Counted from the first letter of the stretch, positions 43,273 to 53,586 are shown. The stretch: DNA of 64,000 nucleotides from Flavobacterium piscinae (GCF_004122145.1 NZ_SBKQ01000011.1:62001-126000), one strand, 5' to 3'. Notes: a model not told the origin generated them from the sequence alone. A program made the numbers and translations.

Positions 43273-45369
43273 ATGAACTATTTCATAGCCTTTTTTTCTT
43301 TACTATTCGTTGGAATTACAAACGGTCAAACGTTAAAATCGCCTGATAATCAATTAGAACTGATTTTCGAACTAAATCAATTAGGGAAGCCAACTTATCA
43401 ATTAAAATATAAAAACAAAAGCGTTATTCAACCCAGTAATCTGGGATTAGTGCTGAAAAATAATGACAATTTAGTGGATGGTTTTGAAGTAATAAATGCT
43501 AAAGCCACTTCATTTTCAGACAAATGGAAACCCGTTTTAGGCGAAGAAAAAGAAATTCTCGATCAGCACAATCAATTGATTGTTGAACTTCTTCAAAAAG
43601 CCACCGGTCGTAAAATGAATTTAGTTTTTCGATTATTTAATGAAGGATTGGCTTTTAGATATGAAATTCCTACCCAAGAAAAGTTAAATTATTTTGTTAT
43701 TGCTGATGAAGAAACGCAATTTTCATTAACCGGAGATCATAAAGCTTTTTGGATACCGGGAGATTATGACAGTCAAGAATATAGCTATAATGAAACCAAA
43801 TTGTCCCAAATTGATGTGGATAAATTAGACATGAATAATGGAATTGGGATGAAAGGACCTATGGCAAAATCCAGAATTCAATCGCCGGTGATGATGAAAT
43901 CAGCCGATGGATTATACCTCAATATCTTTGAAGCCGCTGTGGTCAATTATCCGATTATGCATTTGGATGTGTATACAAAATCGTTTCAGATGCAATCGCA
44001 TTTGGTTCCCAATGCCATTGGCGATAAAGCCTATTTACAAGCTCCTGCAAACACACCATGGAGAACGATTATGGTAAGCGATGATGCTCGAATAATTTTG
44101 GCCTCCAAAATGGTCTTAAATTTGAACGAACCCTCCAAAATTGAAGATACTTCTTGGATAAAACCGATGAAATACGTTGGAATTTGGTGGGAAATGCACG
44201 TAGGCAAAGCCACTTGGGATTATGCGGGTTCACAAAACGCTCAAATGGCTCAGGAGGCCGAATTAAAACCAACCGGAAAACACGGAGCAACCACCGAAAA
44301 CACAAAAAAATACATCGATTTTGCAGCAAAACACGGATTTGATGGCGTTTTAGTGGAAGGATGGAACGTAGGTTGGGAAGATTGGTTTGGCAACTGGAAA
44401 GAAAATGTTTTTGATTTTGTCACTTCCTATCCCGATTTTAATGTGGAAGAAGTGCAAAAATATGCAGCATCCAAAGGTGTTAAAATGATCATGCACCACG
44501 AAACCTCAGGTTCTGTTTCCAATTATGAAAGAAGACTAGACCGAGCATTTTCATTTATGAAAAAACATAATTATGATGCAGTTAAATCTGGGTATGTTGG
44601 AAAGATCATCCCAAGAGGAGAATGGCACGACGGACAAACAATGGTAAATCACTTCAATTACGCAGTGGAAAGAGCTGCAGATTATAAAATTATGGTTAAT
44701 TCACACGAATCATCCAGACCAACGGGTTACCATAGAACTTACCCAAATTACATTGCGGCAGAGGCGGCTCGTGGCAACGAATTCAATGCGTGGAGTGTGG
44801 GAAATCCACCGGCACACGAAACGATTTTGCCGTTTACACGCTTTTTGGGCGGACCAATGGATTATACACCCGGAATTTTTGAAATTAAAATGAGCCATTA
44901 TGATGCCACCAAGAAGGAGCAAGTGCACACCACGTTGGCTAAACAATTAGCGTTGTATGTCACGATTTATAGTCCGCTACAAATGGCGGCCGACTTGCCT
45001 GAAAATTACGAACGCCATTTAGATGCTTTTCAATTTATTAAGGATGTGGAAGTAGATTGGGATAAAACGGAGATTTTAGAAGCAGAACCCGGCGATTATG
45101 TCTCTATCGCTCGTAAAGCAAAAGGAAAAGAATCCTGGTTTTTAGGAGCTATTACCGATGAAAATCCTAGAAATACAGAAATAGCCTTAGACTTTTTAAC
45201 ACCCGGAAAAAAATACAAAGCCACCATTTACCAAGACGGAAAAGACGCTCATTGGGAGAAAAATCCAAAAGCGTATTCCATTAAAACCATCGAAGTAACT
45301 GCTAAATCCAAATTAAAATTAAATTTAGCAGCCGGTGGCGGAACGGCAATTAGTTTCTTTCCTATGTAA
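43273..45369 (+). CDS. Glycoside hydrolase family 97 alpha-glucosidase
   Basis: 698 residues from the ATG at 43273, giving signal peptide MNYFIAFFSLLFVGITNGQ. An N-terminal beta-super-sandwich precedes the (beta/alpha)8 barrel with EGWNVGWEDWFG, MHHETSGSVSNYE, SHESSRPTGYHRTYPN and ARGNEF, then a C-terminal beta domain. The Glu residues at 479 and 503 keep the 24-residue spacing of the general base and acid of SusB (E508 and E532), so the inverting alpha-glucosidase subgroup is inferred. It is alone, with no SusC/SusD pair nearby. A TATCTTTG box lies at 43242-43249. Confidence 0.93.
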   Translation: MNYFIAFFSLLFVGITNGQTLKSPDNQLELIFELNQLGKPTYQLKYKNKSVIQPSNLGLVLKNNDNLVDGFEVINAKATSFSDKWKPVLGEEKEILDQHNQLIVELLQKATGRKMNLVFRLFNEGLAFRYEIPTQEKLNYFVIADEETQFSLTGDHKAFWIPGDYDSQEYSYNETKLSQIDVDKLDMNNGIGMKGPMAKSRIQSPVMMKSADGLYLNIFEAAVVNYPIMHLDVYTKSFQMQSHLVPNAIGDKAYLQAPANTPWRTIMVSDDARIILASKMVLNLNEPSKIEDTSWIKPMKYVGIWWEMHVGKATWDYAGSQNAQMAQEAELKPTGKHGATTENTKKYIDFAAKHGFDGVLVEGWNVGWEDWFGNWKENVFDFVTSYPDFNVEEVQKYAASKGVKMIMHHETSGSVSNYERRLDRAFSFMKKHNYDAVKSGYVGKIIPRGEWHDGQTMVNHFNYAVERAADYKIMVNSHESSRPTGYHRTYPNYIAAEAARGNEFNAWSVGNPPAHETILPFTRFLGGPMDYTPGIFEIKMSHYDATKKEQVHTTLAKQLALYVTIYSPLQMAADLPENYERHLDAFQFIKDVEVDWDKTEILEAEPGDYVSIARKAKGKESWFLGAITDENPRNTEIALDFLTPGKKYKATIYQDGKDAHWEKNPKAYSIKTIEVTAKSKLKLNLAAGGGTAISFFPM

Positions 45370-45516
45370 TGGGAATAGGTTAAAGGTGATTGGTAATGGG
45401 ACAAAATCCGTTCAAATCCAATATAGCGAAGCTATCAAAATCCGCTTAAATCCGCGTTTAGCGTAGCTAATCTGTTAAATCCGTGTTCCATTTACAAGAA
45501 ATAATTATAGAAAAAA
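45370..45516. repeat. Intergenic AAATCCG filler repeats
   Basis: The gap holds GGTAATGGG-like units and then several AATCCG words around TAGCGAAGCTA and TTAGCGTAGCTAA palindromes. Similar text is found at 50722-50796, and in reverse-complement form at 59055-59150 and 59560-59640. Confidence 0.6.
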
Positions 45517-46641
45517 ATGAACAAAATATACCTCGATAACGCCTCCACAACTCCCATACGCCCCGAAGTAATTCAGGTAATGGCCAATGTGATGCAAACC
45601 GAATTCGGTAATCCATCTTCCACACACAGTTTCGGACGAGGTGCAAAAGTGATTTTGGAATCGGCTAGAAAAAGTATAGCCAAACACTTAAATTGTTCCG
45701 CACAAGAAATCATTTTCACTTCTTCAGGAACCGAAGCTAATAACTGGATTCTGCGAAATGCAGTTGCTAAAATGGGTGTTAAACGAATTATTTCAACCAA
45801 AATTGAGCATCATGCCGTTTTGTATCCTATTTTAGAATTACAAAAAGAGTTTGGAATAGAAGTTGAATTCCTAACCATCTTTCCTAACGGCCATATTGAT
45901 TATTTGCAATTAGCTACTTTATTGGAAGATACAAAACCTACTTTAGTAAGTCTCATGCACGTGAATAACGAAACCGGAGTAGTGTTAGATTTGAATCGGG
46001 TAGGCGAGTTGTGCAAATCCGCAAATGCCTATTTTCACTCTGATACCGTGCAATCTATCGGTAAAACGGAAATCGATTTACAAGAAATCAAGGTTGATTT
46101 TTTAGTTGCGAGTGCACACAAATTCAATGGTCCAAAAGGAATTGGTTTTACTTTTGTAAAGAAAAACACCATCATTTCACCCATGATTTTTGGTGGTGAA
46201 CAGGAAAAAGGCCTTCGTGCCGGAACCGAGGCCGTTCATCAAATTGCCGGGATGGCCAAAGCCTTAGAAATGGCTTATCATCATTTGGATACGGAAAGAA
46301 GTGCCATTTTTGAGTTAAAGAAATATACAATAGAAAAATTAGCACAACAATTTCCTTCCATAAAATTCAACGGTGGATTGGAGACCTTTTATTCTATCTT
46401 GAATATTCAATTACCCTTCGCTCCGGAAAAAACAACGATGATTTTATTTGAATTGGACATGAAAGGAATTGCTGCTTCGCGAGGAAGTGCTTGCCAGTCG
46501 GGAAGTATCAAACCTTCGCATGTGTTAGCCGAAATTTTATCGGAAGATGAACTCAAAAAGCCAAGTCTTCGCATTTCGTTCAATCATCAAAACACCAAAG
46601 AAGAAATCGATTATTTTATTTCGTGTTTGGCAGCGATGTAA
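45517..46641 (+). CDS. Cysteine desulfurase (NifS/IscS family)
   Basis: 374 residues: DNASTTPIRPEV at the start, HAVLYPI with the PLP-stacking His, SAHKFNGPKGIGF with the PLP Lys, and the catalytic Cys in SRGSACQSGS. It mobilises sulfur from cysteine for Fe-S clusters and thio-modified tRNA. No isc or suf genes are nearby, so the exact route is open. The next gene (pyrD) begins 37 bases downstream. Confidence 0.93.
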   Translation: MNKIYLDNASTTPIRPEVIQVMANVMQTEFGNPSSTHSFGRGAKVILESARKSIAKHLNCSAQEIIFTSSGTEANNWILRNAVAKMGVKRIISTKIEHHAVLYPILELQKEFGIEVEFLTIFPNGHIDYLQLATLLEDTKPTLVSLMHVNNETGVVLDLNRVGELCKSANAYFHSDTVQSIGKTEIDLQEIKVDFLVASAHKFNGPKGIGFTFVKKNTIISPMIFGGEQEKGLRAGTEAVHQIAGMAKALEMAYHHLDTERSAIFELKKYTIEKLAQQFPSIKFNGGLETFYSILNIQLPFAPEKTTMILFELDMKGIAASRGSACQSGSIKPSHVLAEILSEDELKKPSLRISFNHQNTKEEIDYFISCLAAM

Positions 46642-46678
46642 GTCAGAATGATTATTTTTGCTCAACAACACAACCCAC

Positions 46679-47698
46679 ATGTATAAATTATTAATTCGAC
46701 CTATTTTATTTTGTTTCGATCCGGAACAAGTACACCATTTTACGTTTTCACTCATTCGGGTTTTAAATAAAATTCCCGGTTTTGGATTACTTTTTCAATC
46801 GATTTATGAAGTGAAAAATCCTAAATTAGAACGAGAAGTATTTGGTTTGAAGTTTAAAAATCCGGTTGGTTTGGCAGCCGGTTTTGATAAAGATGCCAAA
46901 TTATATCAAGAATTGTCCAATTTTGGTTTTGGTTTTATTGAAATAGGTACCTTAACCCCAAAACCTCAAGAAGGAAACCCTAAAAAGCGTTTGTTTCGCC
47001 TAAAAGAAGATTCAGCCATCATAAACCGTATGGGTTTCAATAATGGCGGTGTTTTGGAGGCGGTGGAACGATTAAAAAAAAATAATGGCGTTTTAATTGG
47101 TGGAAATATTGGAAAAAATAAAAATACACCTAACGAAGAAGCTACTTCCGATTACGAAATTTGTTTTGAAGCGTTATTTCCACACGTTGATTATTTTGTG
47201 GTGAATGTAAGTTCGCCCAACACACCTAATTTGCGAGCGTTACAAGAAAAAGAACCATTGACGCAATTATTGCAAACGCTTCAGAATCTGAATTCACAAA
47301 AACCGAAACAAAAACCAATCTTACTCAAGATTGCACCGGATTTAACCAATGAACAATTGTTGGATATTATTGACATTGTCAATGAAACCAAAATAGCCGG
47401 AGTAATTGCGACCAATACAACGCTTTCCCGCGAAGGTTTACAATCGGAGAATAAATCTGAAATGGGTGGACTGAGCGGAAAGCCATTAACCAACCGTTCC
47501 ACTGAAGTGATTCGTTTTTTGAGTGAGAAAAGCAATAAATCCTTTCCAATTATTGGTGTGGGTGGAATTCATTCTGCCGATGATGCAATCGAAAAGTTGA
47601 ATGCCGGAGCAAGTTTGGTGCAGCTTTACACCGGTTTTATTTATGAAGGGCCGAAGTTGATTAAGGAAATTAATGAGCGGATTTTAAGTAATAATTAA
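46679..47698 (+). CDS. pyrD: Dihydroorotate dehydrogenase (quinone), class 2
   Basis: 339 residues from the ATG at 46679 ([20 protein letters not shown]); a TTG seven codons earlier is unlikely. The N-terminal helical membrane-association part is typical of class 2. It is followed by [49 protein letters not shown] and [15 protein letters not shown] with the catalytic Ser. It oxidises dihydroorotate to orotate in pyrimidine synthesis, passing electrons to quinone. Confidence 0.96.
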   Translation: MYKLLIRPILFCFDPEQVHHFTFSLIRVLNKIPGFGLLFQSIYEVKNPKLEREVFGLKFKNPVGLAAGFDKDAKLYQELSNFGFGFIEIGTLTPKPQEGNPKKRLFRLKEDSAIINRMGFNNGGVLEAVERLKKNNGVLIGGNIGKNKNTPNEEATSDYEICFEALFPHVDYFVVNVSSPNTPNLRALQEKEPLTQLLQTLQNLNSQKPKQKPILLKIAPDLTNEQLLDIIDIVNETKIAGVIATNTTLSREGLQSENKSEMGGLSGKPLTNRSTEVIRFLSEKSNKSFPIIGVGGIHSADDAIEKLNAGASLVQLYTGFIYEGPKLIKEINERILSNN

Positions 47699-47765
47699 AG
47701 TTGTTTTTTTTCAGTTGTTTGTTGACTAAACCCTGACTGAATACTGCGACTGCAAACTGCAAACT

Positions 47766-48371
47766 ATGTTTACTACATTCCTCCTCGCATCCATCGCCCT
47801 AACACTCTCTCCCGGACCGGATATTTTATACGTCTTGACGCAAAGTATTTCCAATGGAAAAAAGTTCGGAATAGCCACAGCGGCCGGTTTGGTTTCCGGT
47901 ATTTTGGTGCATACGACATTAATTGCTTTAGGAATTTCCGCCATAATTAAACAATCTGAAATAATCTTTACGGGAATCAAAATTCTAGGTGCTTGTTATT
48001 TACTTTGGATTGCTTTTCAAGTGTATAAAGCACCGGCTTCCATTAATTTAAAATCGAATATTAGCAAAAAGAAGTCCTTATTTTCATTATTCAAACAAGG
48101 TTTTATAATGAATGTGCTCAACCCGAAAGTGACTTTGTTTTTCTTAGCTTTCTTTCCGGGTTTTATCGATGAAAAATTAGGCAATGTAACACAGCAAATT
48201 TATTTACTTGGCTTTTTATTTATGCTACAAGCTTTTGTGATTTTTTCTTTGGTAAGTATTTTAGCGGATAAGCTTACTGTTTTCATCCGAAATAACAACA
48301 CATTTTCCGTTTTTTTAAAATGGTTTCAAATTGTGGTTTTCATACTAATCGCTGTGCTGATTTTGATATAA
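47766..48371 (+). CDS. LysE family exporter
   Basis: 201 residues with about six membrane helices and the family start LTLSPGPDILYVLTQSISNGKKFGIATAAGLVSGILVHT plus NPKVTLFFLAFFPGF. LysE/RhtB-type proteins export amino acids; the substrate is unknown. The leader just before the ATG contains an ACTGCAAACTGCAAACT filler repeat. The gene ends inside the A-run of its terminator. Confidence 0.92.
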   Translation: MFTTFLLASIALTLSPGPDILYVLTQSISNGKKFGIATAAGLVSGILVHTTLIALGISAIIKQSEIIFTGIKILGACYLLWIAFQVYKAPASINLKSNISKKKSLFSLFKQGFIMNVLNPKVTLFFLAFFPGFIDEKLGNVTQQIYLLGFLFMLQAFVIFSLVSILADKLTVFIRNNNTFSVFLKWFQIVVFILIAVLILI

Positions 48372-48403
48372 AAAAAACCATTCTGAGTCAGAATGGTTTT
48401 TTT
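48371..48403 (+). terminator. Terminator of the LysE gene
   Basis: Near-perfect palindrome AAACCATTCTGA / TCAGAATGGTTT with A- and T-runs on the two sides, so it works in both directions for the convergent genes. Confidence 0.85.
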
Positions 48404-48418
48404 ATGAAAATATTTTTT

Positions 48419-50434
48419 TTATTCTTGCGATAAATTTCGCAATTGTTTCAACTTGTCTTTCCAAGTTTCCAATTCGTCTTTATGCTTTTCGATGTTTTTT
48501 AATACTTCTTTCACAAGCGGATTGTCTTTTTTAGCATTTGTAAAAAACTGAATGTTGTTTTCTAACTGAAAAATTTCAGATTGAATTTCATCAATTTTAC
48601 GTATGATAAATATTTTTTCGCCTTCCAATTTTCTGCTGTCATCCGAACCGGCTAGTTGCTCTAATTTGTTGGAAAAACGCATCATATCGCCTTCTTTTTT
48701 GCTCAAACTTAATTTTTCAAACAAGGCATCCAAAATCTTATTAAACTTTCCTTCAATATGTCTTCTGGAAAAAGGTACTTTACCAAACGATTTCCATTGT
48801 TCAATGTGAGCTTTGATGGCCTCTAAATCGGTTTTGTGATCACCTACTAATTCAAAATCTTTCATGGAATCCAAATAAGCTTTTTTCTTGTCAAAGGCTT
48901 CAATTTCCTCTGAATTTGCTTCGTTTCTCGTGGCTTTCATTCGATCGAAATAGTGATTACAAGCCTCTTTGAATTCTTTCCAAATCTTATCGGAATATTT
49001 ACGAGGAACATGACCTATTTGTTTCCATTCCTCTTGAATTTGTTTCATAAGCGGTGTTGTAGCAGCAAAATCTTCACTTGTACTCATCGCTTTTGCTTTT
49101 TCAACCAAAGCTAATTTTTTATTTAAATTATCGCTTTGTTCCTTTTTAATGTCTTTATAAAAAGCATTTTTGTGCGAATTGAAATTGCGAACGGCAGTCT
49201 TAAACTCAGCCCACGTATCTTCATTCACTTCACTGGGTACTTTACCGGCAGAAAAGAAGTCATTTCTGAGTTTTTCTACTTTTTCTATATATCCTTGCCA
49301 TTGTGAATGAGCGGTTACTTCCACTTTTGCTAATTCTTCAATTTCGGCAATAATGGCTTTTTTTCGCTCTAAATTGGCAACTTCTTTTTCACGTTGATTA
49401 GCAAACAAACTTTCGCGTTTGTCATGCATTTGCTTCGTTAATGCACTAAATTGATTCCAAATCTCTTCACGGTGTTCTCTGTCTACCGGTCCGATTTCTT
49501 CTTTCCAAATACGGTGCAAATCTTGTAGTTCACGGAAGGCTTTGGTTATGTCTTCTTCGTTTACCAATTCTTCTACACGAGCTATAATTTTTTGTTTTTG
49601 CTCCAAATTGTGTTTAAAATCTAAATCCCTTGCTTCGCGATCTAAGTGCAGATAATCATAAAAATTTTCTACATGAAAATGATAGTTATTCCACACATGG
49701 TTGTATTTGTCTCGCGGGATTGGACCAATATTTCTCCATTCATCACGCAATTCATTAAAGTGTTTCAACGTATCTTTAATGTTTTCTTGCGGATTGATGA
49801 GGTTTTTAATTTCTTCCACAATTGCTAATCTTCTGTTCAAATTAGCTTGTAAATTGTTTTGCAAACTTTTAAAGTGAGCGTTTTGCTTTCCTTTAATGAG
49901 TTTGTAGAGCGAATCAAATTTTGGTTTTAAAGGCAAATGATATTCAAAATCCTCTGTAGAATCCGGATTTTCAGCTAAAAACTCATCCCTTTTTTCATCA
50001 ATAAAATGATTGTATTTCGATAAAAATTCTTTTTTAATTTCCTCAACATGTTCTTTGATCGACATGACTTTTTCAACCGTAGAAAGTTTTTCCAGTTCAT
50101 CCACCAACGTTTCCATCGACATGGCATGATAATCCAATAAAGGAATGTTGTGGCGGTCTTTCAACGTTTCATCCTCGCTTTCTTCCGCATTCGAATCATC
50201 AATGGCATTCAATGCTTTTTGATGTTCACTTTCGGTCATCGGACTGTCATCAGCCAATTCTTCGGGAGAGATTTCCACCACCACTTCTTCCTCTACGGAA
50301 GTTAACGGAGCGGTTTCAACTTCTTCCGAAACGGTTTCAGCAGTTTCTTTGATTTCGTTATTTAAAACGTTTTCTTGGTTTCCATCTGTCTCATTCTCAA
50401 TTGGCGACAGGTTATCATTCTTTTCTTCTAACAT
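48419..50434 (-). CDS. DUF349 repeat protein
   Basis: 671 residues. An acidic, low-complexity N-terminus (~1-90, rich in Glu) is followed by about five DUF349 helical repeats, each with a W.EF/W..F core (DEWRNIGPIPRDKYNHVWNNYH, RIWKEEIGPVDREHREEIWNQF, EEWKQIGHVPRKYSDKIWKEF, EQWKSFGKVPFSRRHIEGKFN). The repeat builds long charged coiled-coil-like rods. Function in Bacteroidetes is unknown. Confidence 0.88.
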   Translation of the reverse strand: MLEEKNDNLSPIENETDGNQENVLNNEIKETAETVSEEVETAPLTSVEEEVVVEISPEELADDSPMTESEHQKALNAIDDSNAEESEDETLKDRHNIPLLDYHAMSMETLVDELEKLSTVEKVMSIKEHVEEIKKEFLSKYNHFIDEKRDEFLAENPDSTEDFEYHLPLKPKFDSLYKLIKGKQNAHFKSLQNNLQANLNRRLAIVEEIKNLINPQENIKDTLKHFNELRDEWRNIGPIPRDKYNHVWNNYHFHVENFYDYLHLDREARDLDFKHNLEQKQKIIARVEELVNEEDITKAFRELQDLHRIWKEEIGPVDREHREEIWNQFSALTKQMHDKRESLFANQREKEVANLERKKAIIAEIEELAKVEVTAHSQWQGYIEKVEKLRNDFFSAGKVPSEVNEDTWAEFKTAVRNFNSHKNAFYKDIKKEQSDNLNKKLALVEKAKAMSTSEDFAATTPLMKQIQEEWKQIGHVPRKYSDKIWKEFKEACNHYFDRMKATRNEANSEEIEAFDKKKAYLDSMKDFELVGDHKTDLEAIKAHIEQWKSFGKVPFSRRHIEGKFNKILDALFEKLSLSKKEGDMMRFSNKLEQLAGSDDSRKLEGEKIFIIRKIDEIQSEIFQLENNIQFFTNAKKDNPLVKEVLKNIEKHKDELETWKDKLKQLRNLSQE

Positions 50435-50876
50435 CGAACAAATGTTTAAGGTTCATATAATAAAGGCGAAAGATAATAAAGTGTTCGCAAAATTCAAAGG
50501 AATCACACTTTTAAAGTTGTTTTTAGTTTTTTGAAGCGAATGGCTCGGGCATTTTCAGCCAACCATTTTCCCGCAATCCGCTCTGTTTTTTGCTCTCCTT
50601 TAGCTATCGGGACTCCACAAAGGATGCCGCTCCTTTCGGGGCAAGGAGGGAAATGTAGTTGGGTTTCAAGTTTCAGGTTTCAAGTTTGAGATTTGTTCAA
50701 ATGAAAATGTTCTCAAAGCGTATCCTTGAAAATCCACCATAGCAAAGCTATCAAAATCCATGAAAATCAGTTTTATCTGTTTAATCCGTGTGCTTTTAAA
50801 AAAAGCGATGCGATTGAAAAGTTTCAGGTTTCAGGTTCAGCAACTTGTAACATTAAACTTGAAACAAAAACTAACT
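50435..50876. repeat. 442-bp intergenic region made of dispersed repeats
   Basis: From left to right: copy 3 of the dispersed hairpin element (50532-50657, GAAGCGAATGGCTCGGGC...TCGGGGCAAGGAGGGAA), a TTTCARG heptamer array (50663-50690), an AATCC filler block with the TAGCAAAGCTA palindrome (about 50722-50796), and two more TTTCAGG units near 50821. No gene is seen. Small ORFs here use repeat sequence and are rejected. Confidence 0.75.
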
Positions 50877-51632
50877 CTATTTATTCCAAATTTTCCACCC
50901 TTTTTCAGCCTGAAACACCAGCATTTCATAACCGTTTTTGGTGACAGCATTTTTGGCTTTGGCACGTTTTAGGAATTCAGTTTCTTCGGGATTATAGATT
51001 AAATCAAAGGCGATATGTTCTTTCGTGAAAAATTCATACAGAATTGGAGGGAATTCCTCTACGTTCGGGTGCGTTCCAAGTGGGGTGCAGTTGATTATTA
51101 TTTGGTAATTATCGAAGGTAGTGGCATTGATGTATTTATAATCCAAGGCATTTTCTTTTTTGCTTCTTGAAACAAATGTGTATAAAATACCCAATTTCTC
51201 CAACGCAAAAGCGACTGCTTTGGAAGCTCCACCGGTTCCCAGGATTAAAGCTTTTTGATGATGCGATTGTAACAAAGGTTCTAATGATTTTTTGAAACCA
51301 TAATAATCCGTGTTATACCCTTTTATCTTTCCTTTCTTTGTGATTTTTATGCAATTAACCGCACCAATTTTTGAAGCATTTTCATCCAATTTATCGAGAT
51401 AAGGTATGATTTTTTCTTTATAAGGAATAGTAACATTCAAACCTCTTAAATTTGGATTTTCTCGAATAATTTTAGGGAATTGGTTGATGGCTTGCAGGTC
51501 AAAATTTTCATAAAAACAACCGGTCAGTTCTTCTTTTTCAAATTTGTCATTAAAATATTTTTTAGAAAAAGAGTAACTAATGTTCTTTCCAATTAAACCG
51601 TAAAGCCTATTTTTTTCGAGTGCGTGCTCCAT
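50877..51632 (-). CDS. aroE: Shikimate dehydrogenase
   Basis: 251 residues. Substrate motif YSFSKKYFND (an SxS-like site), GLNVTIPYKEKIIPYLD with the catalytic Lys, INCIKI, and the NADP-binding ILGTGGASKAVAFALEKLGI. It reduces 3-dehydroshikimate to shikimate in aromatic amino acid synthesis. The start overlaps the upstream DUF368 gene by 26 bases, so they form one operon. The C-terminus is shorter than in E. coli AroE, usual for flavobacteria. Confidence 0.93.
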   Translation of the reverse strand: MEHALEKNRLYGLIGKNISYSFSKKYFNDKFEKEELTGCFYENFDLQAINQFPKIIRENPNLRGLNVTIPYKEKIIPYLDKLDENASKIGAVNCIKITKKGKIKGYNTDYYGFKKSLEPLLQSHHQKALILGTGGASKAVAFALEKLGILYTFVSRSKKENALDYKYINATTFDNYQIIINCTPLGTHPNVEEFPPILYEFFTKEHIAFDLIYNPEETEFLKRAKAKNAVTKNGYEMLVFQAEKGWKIWNK

Positions 51633-52620
51633 ACCATTCTAAGCCTAATACTAATACAATACCAACAAATATATAAAAAACAGCCCATAAAGTGTCGGCT
51701 GACATTTCGGGTAAATAGCGTTTATAGGTGGCTACAATATGATTCCCGTTTCTATCAACAAGCAGGTTGCCGTTTTGTGTTGCATAAATTTTATGTTTCC
51801 ATGGCCAAACTACTCCTAATGAGCCAATGATAAAGCCCAGAATAGAAGCATAAGTGACTTTTTTGAAATGTTTTATTAAATAACTCAATAAATTTGAAAA
51901 TGTAACTAATCCTGTTAGGGAACCCAGTGTAAACGAAACCAAAACTTTTAGTAAATGTATACGTCCGGTATCATTAACAAAACTAAAATCGCCTACGAGA
52001 ATATCAGCAATCGTGTCGTATAAGGAATTAACTGAATCAACTAAAAGTAAGACGTAATTGCCCATCAACATCATGATGAAGGAACCGGAAAGACCGGGTA
52101 AAGTCATTCCGGAAACACTAATAATGCCACATAGAAAAACGAAAAGAAGATTTGAATTTTCGGTAGCCGGATCAAAAAAACTAATACCGATGCCGAGTAA
52201 AGCTCCAACAATTAGTGCTGTTCGTGCCGTTTTTGTCCAAGTACCTTCAAAATCTTTGTTGATGTAATAAATGGAACCAATAATCATCCCAAAAAAACAA
52301 GCCCACACTTGAATCTCATAACGGGTAAGTAAAAAATCCAAAATTTTGGAAATACTAAAGAAGCTTATGATGATACCAAGAATTAACAAGGACAAAAACG
52401 GTCCGTTGATGTAGCGGTATAAACTTTTGAATCTTCCGGCAATTAAAAATTTGAATGCCGTTTTGTTGACTCGTTTAAACGAATAAATAAACTCTTCATA
52501 AAAACCTGCCACAAAAGCTACAACACCACCGGAAACTCCCGGGATTTTATTGGCCAAACCCATTGCAATCCCTTTTAGGACAAGAAAAATTTTATCGGAA
52601 AGGGAACGTTGGACTTGCAT
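51607..52620 (-). CDS. DUF368 membrane protein, second copy (PopT-like)
   Basis: 337 residues with about eight to ten membrane helices. Family motifs are GLANKIPGVSGGVVAFVAGFYEEFIYS and GMTLPGLSGSFIMMLMGNY. DUF368 proteins (PopT) were recently shown to recycle undecaprenyl phosphate across the membrane; by family this is the likely job. It is a tandem paralogue of the gene at 52621, separated by zero bases, and is followed by aroE in the same operon. Confidence 0.9.
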   Translation of the reverse strand: MQVQRSLSDKIFLVLKGIAMGLANKIPGVSGGVVAFVAGFYEEFIYSFKRVNKTAFKFLIAGRFKSLYRYINGPFLSLLILGIIISFFSISKILDFLLTRYEIQVWACFFGMIIGSIYYINKDFEGTWTKTARTALIVGALLGIGISFFDPATENSNLLFVFLCGIISVSGMTLPGLSGSFIMMLMGNYVLLLVDSVNSLYDTIADILVGDFSFVNDTGRIHLLKVLVSFTLGSLTGLVTFSNLLSYLIKHFKKVTYASILGFIIGSLGVVWPWKHKIYATQNGNLLVDRNGNHIVATYKRYLPEMSADTLWAVFYIFVGIVLVLGLEWYGARTRKK

Positions 52621-53586
52621 TTATTTAGCGAATTTAACGGCTGCTTTTTCCAGAATAAATATAGTCAAAAATCCGAAAACCATCAACACAATAGCCATCA
52701 TTAAGTGATTTTCGCCTTCAAAATACTGTGGAAGAATGCTTTTTTCCATAAATGGTACTTCGTTTCCGTGTGAATCAATTCGGGTTGACAAAACTTTTTT
52801 CCATGGCCACACTTTGTTGAGCGAACCCAACATAAATCCGGTGAGCAATGCCAACGTAGCATTTCGTTGGTTGTCAAACATCCAATGCAATACTTTTGAA
52901 AACAATTTGAGTCCTAAAATAGCACCAATAGCAAAGGTACCTAATTTTAAAACAGCTTGTCCAAGAAGCTGCAAGTTGAATCCAATTAAGGCTTCTCTAA
53001 ATTGGTTAATTGTCCCGATTACAACAGCATAAGAACCCATTAACAGTAAAATAAACGCACCGGAAACGCCGGGTAAAATCATTGCAATAATGGCTATAAA
53101 TCCGGAAATGAATAGATAAAAATAACTATCCGGTGAGGCAATTGGTTCGGCAATAGTGATATAGTAGGAAAGAGCTGTTCCGATGATAAAAGTTAGCCAT
53201 GCGGCAAGATTAAATTTAGTAATTTGTTTCCCCACAAAAAAGATGCTGGCAATTACTAATCCAAAGAAAAACGACCATACCAAGATGGGCTGCGTTTCCA
53301 AAAGATGGGTAATGACTTTGGAGAGGGATAATATGCTAAGGGCAATTCCGCTCAAAAGTGCCAACAGAAAACTTCCATTAATTTGTTGCCAAGCGATTTT
53401 GAATCCGTTTTTTTTCCATGATGAAAAAAAAGAAAAATCTACTTTGTTGATGGTGTCAATTAACTCTTGATAAATACCGGAAATAAAAGCAATTGTTCCA
53501 CCGGAAACACCGGGAACTACATCGGCAGCACCCATCGCCATGCCTTTGAGGGTTATAAAGAAATAATCGGGAAAAAGTTTTCTCAT
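52621..53586 (-). CDS. DUF368 membrane protein, first copy (PopT-like)
   Basis: 321 residues with the same layout as its neighbour: GAADVVPGVSGGTIAFISGIYQELIDTINKVDFSFF and IAMILPGVSGAFILLLMGSY. It is probably a polyprenyl-phosphate translocase by family. The start codon directly abuts the T-run of the terminator hairpin at 53587-53619, so its expression must use a very short leader or read-through. Confidence 0.92.
   Translation of the reverse strand: MRKLFPDYFFITLKGMAMGAADVVPGVSGGTIAFISGIYQELIDTINKVDFSFFSSWKKNGFKIAWQQINGSFLLALLSGIALSILSLSKVITHLLETQPILVWSFFFGLVIASIFFVGKQITKFNLAAWLTFIIGTALSYYITIAEPIASPDSYFYLFISGFIAIIAMILPGVSGAFILLLMGSYAVVIGTINQFREALIGFNLQLLGQAVLKLGTFAIGAILGLKLFSKVLHWMFDNQRNATLALLTGFMLGSLNKVWPWKKVLSTRIDSHGNEVPFMEKSILPQYFEGENHLMMAIVLMVFGFLTIFILEKAAVKFAK

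Noticed and set aside
50726..50972. ORFs of 70-72 codons overlapping the aroE 3' end
   Set aside because: Built from dispersed repeat sequence and antisense to aroE.
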